From the NCBI RefSeq assembly GCF_947623445.1, contig NC_135241.1:870501-934500 (forward strand): 64,000 nucleotides of DNA, written 5' to 3'. Made by a program: the position numbers and the translations under genes. Position 1 is the stretch's first letter, and every line of letters begins with the position of its first letter. Below are positions 52,201 through 61,974 of the stretch, one piece after another. This DNA comes from Clavelina lepadiformis (Eukaryota; Chordata; Ascidiacea; Aplousobranchia; Clavelinidae). The notes under the pieces were generated by a model. That model was given only the letters and a program-made list of their open reading frames with translations. It was not told the DNA's origin and made no database searches.

Positions 52201-53973
52201 AGACTGAAGTAAGGGTGAGCTTCCATCTGTTTTTATCAGCAATCTTTGCTGGCATAAAAATAAAAAATTAACAAATTGTGTTCTTATTATGCACCTAGTT
52301 GTACGAGCCGGTAATAAATAACAAAGCGGCATTAGGTAACTGCAATACAAGTATTTTTTATTAGAAAACTTAACTAATCTTAATACAAACATGCAATAAG
52401 CATAACTATCTATTGTTGTTGCCGAAATAACAATTTGTAGTTTGCCAATGGAGCTGTTGACCAACCAACATTCCAAACACAGAAGTTATCATAATATAAA
52501 ACTTTACCACTAAACCCACAACAAACAGGCCAATTATCACGACATATATACAAGTGTTTTTTAAAGTTGGTGGACACGGTAGGGTTAAAATTTTGGCCGA
52601 TCCAAGAAGTAACCAAACAACCACAGGTTTATCAAGTTAAACATAAAATATGGGTTGAACGATTTTTACTTGTAAATTACACGATGACAAGTGCAATAAA
52701 CACATCACTGACCACATATTTGTTGCCGCCATCTTCAACATGCTCTAGCTGAGGAATGCTCAAGTCGATAGTTCTTTGGTCCGTATAGTCATAGAAATAG
52801 TCGTCGTCAGGATCGAGTCTTTGCGCGTCTCGGGCGGGAACGGAGATGACCGACAACCGAAGCGTGTCCCCTCCTGCCTTGATGAGGTCGACCACCTGCC
52901 GGTGAGTTGCCCCTTCTACGTTTTCTCCGTTCCTGCGGAAAGTTTATTTAGAAATCGCATTTCGTTATAAACAACTTGGTACACCTCAGGAAATCTTACA
53001 CTTCCAGAATTCGGTCTCCCGGCTTCACGCCAGCTTTTTCAGCCGATCCACCTTCCAAGATTGCACTGACATGTTGGAGAGGGGCATATAGCACACCATT
53101 GATGCTTTTCAATTGACCTGTTGTAATTGGCACATGCCATTAAAAATGTATTAAAAGTTGTCTGCGTGCTTTACTGGTAAACATTTGTGACAGTTTTCTG
53201 AGCAATATCACCTGGTTAAATACAAATAGCAATATGGGCGGGGTTGCCATCAGTCTCAACTCAAAAATAAGGACGACTAGAAAATGAACGAGGAATACCA
53301 CCTTAAACAGTGTACAACAAGAGAAAGCAACCAATGTTCCTAAAAAAAAAAAAAAAAAAAAAAAACAAGACACTATCTGCATGTTCATAATTTTGGTATC
53401 TCTTTGGTACAAAATGGTATCCGTAAAGGTGACAAAATGCCCAAAATAAGGACAAAAGTGCCCACCTTCGCCTTAAAAATAAGGACGAGAGTGAAAATAA
53501 GGACATTTCTTAGAAAAAAGGACAAACATATTTTCTAAGACACGGACCTTTAAAATAAGGACAAATCTTAGAAATAAGGACGGTATGGCAACCCTGAATA
53601 TGGGAATAATTGTTGCATTTTGCAAATGAAAAGTATAAAAAAGCATTCTAGGTCAACCACAGCAACTCAGAAGTCGTGAAAGTCTTATTAAAATCTCACC
53701 TCCCTCACTCACTTGCCCCCTCACATTGAAACCAAAACCAGTTTCAGTTTTTTCAATCACAACCGTTCGTGGCCCTTTGAAGATTTCATCACGACGTTTC
53801 GACCTAGGAAATTAAATAGGAAATAATTAATAACAGGACTTCACTGCAGCGCACACTACGCAGACTGCTCTTTTTTACAACATCTTTAGTGTAAGCTGAA
53901 GCAGTTAAGTTAAACAAAGAACCGCATTATGACAGAATACAGTAACCCCAGCATACCTTGAATTTGCCGCCAT
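49212..53973 (-). CDS. SNX27: Sorting nexin 27 (PDZ, PX and FERM-like domains)
   Basis: Thirteen exons in transcript order: 53957-53973, 53700-53803, 53000-53117, 52713-52932, 51982-52174, 51759-51893, 51328-51506, 50955-51033, 50416-50579, 50233-50325, 50014-50163, 49616-49756 and 49212-49448, joined in frame to 609 aa. The start is [20 protein letters not shown]. The PDZ domain (about 16-110) has [28 protein letters not shown] and [20 protein letters not shown]. The PX domain has [16 protein letters not shown] and [19 protein letters not shown]. The FERM-like part has [28 protein letters not shown] and [18 protein letters not shown]27 sorts PDZ-ligand cargo from endosomes to the plasma membrane with retromer. 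A low-complexity insert in exon 7 and an acidic tail lengthen it compared with about 541 aa in human. The end is uncertain: an alternative donor at 49334 could splice to a further exon. Confidence 0.9.
53239..53596. mobile_element. hAT-like MITE in an SNX27 intron
   Basis: The element is 358 bp. It is flanked by an exact 8-bp duplication, AATATGGG, at 53231-53238 and 53597-53604. The ends are CGGGGTTGCCATC and, inverted, CAGGGTTGCCATACC. Inside, 'aaataaggac' recurs at least six times, and there is a pure A tract at 53342-53365. No coding capacity is visible, so it must have been moved by another element's transposase. Confidence 0.85.
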
Positions 53974-54579
53974 GTTTTCAACATGCAAAACATGAGAATA
54001 TTTTTAATTCCTAATAAACAGCCTGAAACAAACAAAATCCACAGAACTTTGAAATGAATGTGGCAGTGAATGCTGAAAGGAAATTTCAAATCTACATATG
54101 CATATACAGTGGCATTATGCTTCTAGCCAACACCGAAATCATGCAAGAAAGTATGTAAATAGCATGAATGTACAACAAGGGTAGACAAAGTTATAACCAA
54201 TCACTTAATGGTTCTTGTAAATGTTAATTCCAGTCCTTTCTACGAACACGCTATTCACAACTTGTCAAGCTCAATAATCTGCTAACAAATTATGAACACT
54301 CATAAAACGTAACATCACCATATTCCAAATACACAAAGCACCAAATCTGTGGCAATTAGACAACAATTATGTAGATTTTATGTTGACAAGGTATTGTGGA
54401 AAAAGCATACATACGGAACTCATCAGAAAATTGGAAAAAAACAAAACAATGGTTCAATCTACCGTAATGAGGCAAGGAAATACGTAAACCACACAGCACA
54501 CCTGACCAACTGATCAGAAGAGAACACATAAATTTACGAACCATGGTAAGATGAAAGAAAATTGATAGACACCTAAACT
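53974..54579 (-). other. Spacer between SMC6 stop and SNX27 start
   Basis: About 600 bp separating two genes transcribed in the same direction. It should hold the SMC6 3' end and the SNX27 promoter and leader. No clear AATAAA in the minus orientation lies close to the SMC6 stop, and no TATA box is evident. The gap is too wide for the near-abutting gene pairs of tunicate operons. Confidence 0.4.
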
Positions 54580-57500
54580 TCAGTCTGTTTCTCTGTCCAC
54601 TCTCTCAAAGGGCAAATGAGTTTGACTGCGATCAGGGTCAGCCATCTTCCACACATGCAGACGGGGAGATTTCGGGAGTGCACTAATGTCATGAGGGGTG
54701 AGGAATATAAACTGGCGATATTTGTGAACAAGAGCTATCTCAACAATCATTTCCATGGCAACTCGGCGATTGGCCATGTCCATGAAGACATCAAACTCGT
54801 CCAGACAACGCAAAGGAGACTGAATAACCTGCCAGAGGGCGAGAACAAAGCAGACAGTGGAAAAAGAACGTTCCCCGCCAGACAATACACGAAGATCAGC
54901 AGACTGTGCCACATTGTCGTGAGGTTGTACGGCAATGGAGAGCCTTTCTTCATTATGGGAGAATTTCATCTTCCCCTTGAAGCCTCTCTGGTTTAGAAGT
55001 ATGTTGAAGTCCAGCGTGCACTTCATCGAAACCATTTGACGCACAGTCTGGAAAGCAGCTTCTCGTTGCTCTAAATAAGAAGCGATTCTTGTGTTAAATT
55101 TCTTGGACCAACGAATTCTTCTTCTAATCACATGGTATGCTTCCCTAACGTCATTATACTCTCTAACGATCGTTTCATGATCGCCGCGATGAACCTCTTC
55201 TTGGTCGATGCGCCGATTAATTTGCTTAATTTCATTTTCAATATTGGTTGGTGTCCTTCTGGTCACAATCTTTTCTTTAGAAATGTAAGTAGCTTTTTTG
55301 GTTTCAGCTTCAATTTTCATCTTTAAATCTAGACTTTTTCCTTGCAATTGCTCTATGGCTTCAAGATGCTTCTTTTTTCCTTCGTTAAAATGAACCCGGT
55401 CGGCTTTTGCCTTCTCCAAGTTCCTCGACGCCTGATTGATTTTTTCCGTCAAATCCTCAGCACTTTCACCGATCCCTTTCATTGTTTCTTGTATCTGGTC
55501 CCACTTTGATTTTGCGTCCTGTAACACCTGGTTTGAGGTTTGCATTTCACCCGTTTGCTCCTCAATTGCCACCATTATGGATGAGATCTGTTGAGAATAA
55601 TTTAACACCTCGTCTTCAAGATCTTTGACATCCAGTGGCTGAGGATCTTCAACTGATTCAAGATTTCTAATCTCGATGTTGACGTTCTTCCTCTGGTTCA
55701 TGATGGTCAACTTCATGTGGTCGTGACGATTCTGCTCATGCCGGTTCTGTTTAAGGTCACTTGATATCCTCAACGATTCCTGCTTAACCAGTCTCAGCTG
55801 CTCTTCCACTTCTTTGAGGAGATTACGATTACGATGAATCTCCTCTTCCACGTCAGCTTGCAAGTATTTCGAGACAGCATCACTCTGGTTGGAGTAGTAA
55901 CGATCTTGGTAAACTTCGTCACCAGCTTTAGTGTACGCTCGAAAGCAATTATGTGGTGGGCTGCCACTTTGCATTGTCTCTAATGCTTCCTGGGTGTTTG
56001 GTATGACCAAGATTGACTCGATGTGAGACATATCGATTAAGCAATTTGCCACAACAGGATCTTCTATGTTGAGAAGATCAAGGACTGATGAATACCTCGG
56101 ATGTCTTACACGACCCTGAGACACATCGTAGACGTTCTTACTGAACTTAACTGTGAATATTACAATACGAGATTTTTCGTGTGCGGCAAAAATAGAATTT
56201 CTTAAACCTTCCAAAACCTTTTCATCTTTGTGATTATCGACAATGAAGCTGTGGATCACGCCACGAATTGCACATTCAACCGGAACTGCCAGGTTCGGGT
56301 CCTTCAATGTGACATAGTTGCCCAACGGTCCACGCGGCTTATGCTTAAATTTATTTCTTGCAAACGCCTCATCAATTCGCCTGACAAATTCCGGCATCTT
56401 TGAACCGAACAGCTGCAGCTTATTCTTCTTGCTGGCAGACAAGTTGGTAACAGTCTGCTTCAATCTTTTCTGCTCCTGAATCAACTCTGCTTCGTCGTGC
56501 TTGTTTGACTGTAATTGCGTCTCACACTGCTGTACAGCATTCACAAACTGTTCGTACTGATGACTTGTTGTTTTCAGTTTAGCATTAAGTTCCTGTAAGC
56601 GTTCTCGTAGTGAAGAAAGATGTTCTTCACGTTTTCTTTTTTCATCTTCAACATCAGTCTTAGCACTGTTCTTTAGCTCTCGAATTCTTGCTTCCATTTC
56701 ACTTCTGTCTTTCTGTGTCTCCTTAAGATGCCGTTTTGCACGATTCAGCGCATTTTCATGTGTCTTAAAATGCGACTTTGCCTCATCCAGTGAGCTTTTT
56801 GCCATCTTTTTCTCAGGCTCTAAAGTTTTCACGTCTTGCTGATATTGTTTCACCAACTTTTGCAAATCGTCAAATTTCTTTTGTGCATCAACCTCCTTTT
56901 TCTTGCAATCTTCAAGAGCTGCATTGTATTTTGGTGCTCTTAGATTTTCTTTCTCTAGTTCACGCTTCAGTGGTTTTACGTCATGTTCTAACCGAGCGAC
57001 TTGAGACCACGCCAATTCGCATTTTAAAGTGTCCACTTTGTTTTTCAACTCCTGGAGAGTCGCCAATTCCTTAAAGCGTTGTTCTTTTTCAAGCACAACC
57101 TTCTCAAGATCTGGAATGGCTTTCTGCTTCTGGGCAAGGATGTTTTGAATGATAATCTGTTGCTCTTTAATAAAGCGATAATCACGACACATCTGTTCAA
57201 GCTGGGTCGACTTCAAAAAGAACTTGTACTTGTCTGTTTCGTTTTTTGAATGGAGAAAATTTTTACTCATTTCCTGGTTCAGGCAAGTCAGTGGATTATC
57301 AACATGAAGATTTATTTCATCTAAAATATTGACTAAGTCTTCTTTTTTGGTTGACACAACTTTGCCAGCAGATGATTTTATTTTGTACGCTGACTGCCCA
57401 TCAAAAGTTATTCTTCGCTCAACGATAATTTTATCACCATAAATCTCAGGCTTCACTGGTTCCGGCTCTTCCCCATTGTTTCGAAGTGTGATTTCTATGA

Positions 57501-57831
57501 CCGCTGAGCTACATCCAGTCTTGATGAGAGTTTTCAAAGAGGTTCCTCTGTTTGTGCTACTTGCTTTCCCTCCTAAACCGACAATGATCGCAGTTAACAC
57601 CGCACTTTTGCCGCTACCATTGTGCCCTACTATAAAATTCACGCTGCTTGAAAATCGCATTGTAAGCCTGGTGTGACACATGAAGTTACGCAACGAGATG
57701 CTCTCGATAATTCCCCAGTTATCAAGTGATGACTTTGATTTACTGCTTTGCGAAGAAGACTTGTCTCCAATGCAAGACTTCTTGTTTGAAGTTGCATCAG
57801 GAACATCCAAGATTTTCCGTTTGGCAGCCAT
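54580..57831 (-). CDS. SMC6: SMC6, structural maintenance of chromosomes protein 6
   Basis: A single uninterrupted frame of 1083 aa, close to the usual family length of about 1090. The frame is open from a GTG at 57843, but the first ATG is at 57829-57831 (MAAKRKILDV), which I take as the start. The N-terminal ATPase half has LRNFMCHTRLTMRF and Walker A GHNGSGKSA (near residue 72). Two long coiled-coil arms flank a hinge (FGSKMPEFVRRIDEAF, then KHKPRGPLGNYV and VPVECAIRGVIHSF). The C-terminal half has the signature motif LSGGERSFSTVCF and Walker B CLDEFDVFMDMANRR, matching SMC6 rather than SMC5. SMC6 pairs with SMC5 in the nuclear SMC5/6 complex for recombination repair, replication-fork stability and sister-chromatid handling. 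The coding region has no introns although nearly all neighbours are split. Confidence 0.96.
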   Translation of the reverse strand: MAAKRKILDVPDATSNKKSCIGDKSSSQSSKSKSSLDNWGIIESISLRNFMCHTRLTMRFSSSVNFIVGHNGSGKSAVLTAIIVGLGGKASSTNRGTSLKTLIKTGCSSAVIEITLRNNGEEPEPVKPEIYGDKIIVERRITFDGQSAYKIKSSAGKVVSTKKEDLVNILDEINLHVDNPLTCLNQEMSKNFLHSKNETDKYKFFLKSTQLEQMCRDYRFIKEQQIIIQNILAQKQKAIPDLEKVVLEKEQRFKELATLQELKNKVDTLKCELAWSQVARLEHDVKPLKRELEKENLRAPKYNAALEDCKKKEVDAQKKFDDLQKLVKQYQQDVKTLEPEKKMAKSSLDEAKSHFKTHENALNRAKRHLKETQKDRSEMEARIRELKNSAKTDVEDEKRKREEHLSSLRERLQELNAKLKTTSHQYEQFVNAVQQCETQLQSNKHDEAELIQEQKRLKQTVTNLSASKKNKLQLFGSKMPEFVRRIDEAFARNKFKHKPRGPLGNYVTLKDPNLAVPVECAIRGVIHSFIVDNHKDEKVLEGLRNSIFAAHEKSRIVIFTVKFSKNVYDVSQGRVRHPRYSSVLDLLNIEDPVVANCLIDMSHIESILVIPNTQEALETMQSGSPPHNCFRAYTKAGDEVYQDRYYSNQSDAVSKYLQADVEEEIHRNRNLLKEVEEQLRLVKQESLRISSDLKQNRHEQNRHDHMKLTIMNQRKNVNIEIRNLESVEDPQPLDVKDLEDEVLNYSQQISSIMVAIEEQTGEMQTSNQVLQDAKSKWDQIQETMKGIGESAEDLTEKINQASRNLEKAKADRVHFNEGKKKHLEAIEQLQGKSLDLKMKIEAETKKATYISKEKIVTRRTPTNIENEIKQINRRIDQEEVHRGDHETIVREYNDVREAYHVIRRRIRWSKKFNTRIASYLEQREAAFQTVRQMVSMKCTLDFNILLNQRGFKGKMKFSHNEERLSIAVQPHDNVAQSADLRVLSGGERSFSTVCFVLALWQVIQSPLRCLDEFDVFMDMANRRVAMEMIVEIALVHKYRQFIFLTPHDISALPKSPRLHVWKMADPDRSQTHLPFERVDRETD

Positions 57832-60800
57832 ACGTTCTAGCACTGCACAACAGCTCTTAAAACTAGGCTAAACAAAAGAAAAAACATGAGAAAAAATTGT
57901 AAATGTCTGGTAACCAGCAACACAGAAAATAGCTGAGCCCTAGTCTAATACTGCTGATATATGTTTACAACACGCTAACTGCCATTGATCTTCTTACATA
58001 TGGATATAGGCCTTAGCACACATCTTCAAAGCTACAATTTCAATTTCGACCGGACTGGAAAGTATGCTGTACAGGCCTATATGGCAGTTTGCAACAACGA
58101 CGGAGTATAAAAGTTTCGCATGAAGTCTTTATTTATTAATTAGTATTCATTGAAGTTGAAATAAACAAACTTGCGATGTTCATTTATTGTAAATCTACGT
58201 GCACTTGGAAAAATTCAGCATGCACATTGACAAGTCTTATTTGTGAGCGACCCTTTTTCATTATTTAGCCTAGCCTCTGAAATAGCAGTAACCAACTGGA
58301 AATTGATATATAACTTTTCAAGTCACCATCCAATAGACCTACTAACCAAATGGTAAACCTATGGTGGGCATACTTAGTGGAATAAGAAGACAGTATGAAA
58401 GGCTTACTAGCTTAGACCTCAGACACCAGAGTGGAATCGCCTTATCGGCAAACCTCGTCCGCCAAAGATTTATGCCAACAGTCAAAAATGTTTACGCCAA
58501 GAATTTAAAAAAAATTAATTTATTTAAAAAACCTGTCCACTGAAAAATATGTACGTATGTACATCAACAATTAATGTACATAAGTGCATACACGAAAATC
58601 CACCGGCGTAAAAACTGCATTTTGTTTTCTGCCGTAAATTTTCGGCGTAAAGGCCCTACAGTCCAGCCTCCGCAAAACACAGATTTTAGCATTTAGCAGC
58701 GAAGGATTTAGGAGGAGGAAGCGGGCCTTGGGGGCCCATTTCAGCAGATTTCCGCTCAGAAATACGTCAAAATCTTAAAACATTTTAGGTATTCTGACAG
58801 TTACCCTCCTAAATACTATTTTATGCTAATTTACGTATTTAGAGAGGGGGTATTGGGCCAAACCCCTAACGACTTAACGTTTTTAAATCATAGGCTTTGT
58901 TACGTTTTCAGTCTTTTTCGTTTTTGAACTTCCTTGTTTGGGAATACTTATGATTAACAACTTACACAAAAAAACGTGTATGATAAAATAATAGACGGGT
59001 TTATGGCGTTTTAAAATCAATGTGTACATTTTTTTCCTTTGTGTACGGCGTCACAAAAGTGAAAACTATAATTAGGCTGCTGTATTGCCCACGTAGATAT
59101 GAACATACATTCCGTTTGGGCCGGTTTTTGCGCTTCGCGCAATCTAGGCGGCGTAGACAAGCTCTAGAATTTTAAAACCATTTTTTATAGATTTTGGCTC
59201 CACTCAACGCAACTTTATATAGGCCTACGCCACTATAGGCTACATACTAACTATACACAGTTTTACTTGCTAACGCAATATTACAGTGATGGTTGTCGGT
59301 ATTTTAATATTTTCACACTGACCCTGTTATTTTAAGTAGGCTTATAGGCTAGTTACGTTCCCCTATTGCACATATGCGTTTAATTTATAATTTTATTAAC
59401 GAAAGGGATTCCACCAATGCTGGGTCCCAGGGCACTCTACCAAGTAAATCCGGCGCTGGTATTTAACTTATTATTTCGGTTAGCCGACCAATGATATCGG
59501 TGCGGTTATTTCTGGTGACACCGGTGTGGTTATTTTGAAGCCAAATTACCCGTAATTACTATTTCTCTTCTTGTGACCCTTCTCGAAAAAAACATAAGGC
59601 TTTCACTATTATACAATAGAAACAATCGTGCGTTTAAAGCTATTTTCATGGTTTCCTCTCAACCTAACTTAAATTTTATAAGTTATAACATAGTAACCTT
59701 AACCTAACCTAAATCTACCTTCTAACCTAAATATATGACTTCAATTAAATATTAAATAACTTAAATCGATTTTTTGCAAGTACCCATTCTCCTAACCTAA
59801 CCTATAAACCACCTATTTTAAACTTCACATGAGCTGCGTGACCTATTAACGGTGAAATAGTCAAAAGTTCATCTCATATCAATCATATTGTTTTATATCG
59901 GTTTTGTTTCAAACATCTCTGAGTAATTTAAACCAAACACAGTTCATTTTTACTTTTAGCGCTCTATGACAGAGATAAACTGACTCAATGGGCGGCATTG
60001 GTTAATATTCAATGTGTCTCTTATCAATAATAGCTATGTGTCTATGTTAACTATGTCCTATGTGTCTCTTATTATTAACGGACCAAACTTGCGTTGCGTC
60101 CGACAGTTTTAATTATAATTCTATTGCACTGTGATAAATATATCAATTAATGTAATATAAAATTGTGTACTACATAGAATTCTCATCTATGGAATCAATG
60201 AAGCATAACACTGCGTGACGTAATCGACTGCTTCCCCTGTGCGTGCATTTTGATTCATTCAGTCTTTTTGGTTTCTACGTTCAACGCCGCAACATGTCTT
60301 TGTGCTGTTGCTGTCACAATGTTCTATCTTGATTTATTCGTTCAATGAAACGTCAAATATAATCAGATTATACAGTAGTCATTCCTGTGTCATTATTGCT
60401 GAAGTCTATCAAAGTTCACTGTTAAGATATACACAAGGAAACAGACTTTGTAGTGTAAGTGGGTAAACCTTACAGGCTAAGGTACCATATACCACTTTTC
60501 ATTACAGCACCTACGTCCAGCTTAGAAATTACAATTAAAAAATATATCTCACAGATTTACGCAATGAAATCTATTGTGCGAGAAGAGAAAGATGAGACTA
60601 AATGACCGAAGAATGACATTCGTCAAAACTATGGCCTACAGTACATTTCTTGTAACAATATTTCCTGAATACTGCGAAGAATGAAGAAAAAACAATTAAA
60701 TTAATTTTATTTCTCTGCGTGAAAAACAGGCACTTTTATGCTGATTTCTATCTTTACCGATTGTCTGGGGGAGAGTGGTAATTAAAATGTATTGCGATTG

Positions 60801-61974
60801 GAGCAAAAATATTATTAAAAATATTCTGTTGGAGTTAACCATGGAACTATTTTCTCATATGAGGTTTCTTACTACGTTTTCCAACTTTCAGCAATTCCTT
60901 GAACTTTAAGAAAGCTTTATAAAAAAAGTAAGCTTATATTTAAAAACAATTCGTTACAAAACTATTGCAAGCTAGATATAACGCGGTAATTAATATAAAA
61001 AACATCCTTTACTTACAAAAACCGTACAGAATGCAAATAAATAGCCTAATCAACACTAGGCTATAGAATAGACTATCAGAGTTTTGATTCAAGAGTTTAC
61101 TTTTAAAATCTAAAGCTTGGAGCGAAAGTCATTTCATCCCTGGCAGCAAAGTTACAATTTCAGCACAAAAATGTTATAACGTTTAAATTGTACAAATTTA
61201 CAACTGGACTTGAAATGCGAAACCTTCGGAATGTCTTGTAGGCCGGTAGAAGGCTAACTATATGTTTGATAACCAAAATACCACGAATTTTATTTATAGC
61301 CTATATTTCACTCACTTATAAAACATAAATAATTATTAAGCACTACTCCCGAAATCAAGCTCCATAAGACGATCAACGTCTAATTCTAAGTAAAAATTCT
61401 TCCTTATGACAGGAAAACAAAAACAACGTTTCGATATAATTCCTTTTTTAATTTTTGTCCATAATTCATAACTGCGCAACAAAAACAACAAAGAAAAATA
61501 GATTGTACACTATCCAGCAGGCTTCATAAAATTAACATCAATGTAATGTATATAGAAATATTTTCAGTGATACCAATGTTTTGAAAATCCTGGACCCAAA
61601 AGAAATTATAACCAAAAATTCTTTTTACTCTTTGTTGTGAACATTTTCAACTTTATAATATTTTAGGTTCAACAGCCGTGTTAATTGTTACCAGCACAAT
61701 TATACCGTTAGTATTTTCAAGCATTTTTTAAGCTTTGTCACTTTTTTCACATTCATTATCACCTAGTTGTGATTTTCGTTACCATCGCGCCAATGACATA
61801 AAAACAAAATAAATGATCGTTTAAGGGGACTCCCCTACGAAATTAGGACCAACCTAAATAAGGTGATTTTTGGTGTAAAACAAAGCTGGGTGTATTAATG
61901 GTTTGCAATTGAATATTTTGGAGATTAGTTAAGAGTTATAAAGAGACAAGTGATTCATATATTTTTCAAAAAAC
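57832..61974. other. Intergenic region between divergent SMC6 and RSU1
   Basis: SMC6 runs left and RSU1 right, so both promoters should lie here. No open frame with a domain was found. 59570-59790 is the partner of a dispersed repeat in the adhesion GPCR gene. A 'ctaacctaacct' rich patch at 59660-59820 is telomere-like only superficially. The remainder is AT-rich with no structure I can name. Confidence 0.45.
59570..59790. repeat. Dispersed repeat, intergenic copy (partner near 28786-28960)
   Basis: It shares, in order, 'aatcgtgc', 'aaagctatt', 'ttcatggtttc', 'gttataacat' and 'aacctaaatct' with the copy in the adhesion GPCR intron. It also contains repeated 'aacctaacct' wording. No termini or target duplications could be fixed. 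Confidence 0.5.

Noticed and set aside
53974..57831. SMC6-SNX27 operon
   Set aside because: The genes are in the same orientation, but about 600 bp separate stop from start, far more than the near-abutting spacing of known tunicate operons.
57832..57843. SMC6 starting at the upstream GTG (MLER...)
   Set aside because: The first codon there is GTG; the first ATG, at 57829-57831, opens the usual MAAKRK-type N terminus.
59660..59820. Telomere-like 'cctaacctaacct' patch
   Set aside because: Only a few irregular repeats mixed with other sequence, and shared with a dispersed repeat, so not an interstitial telomere tract.
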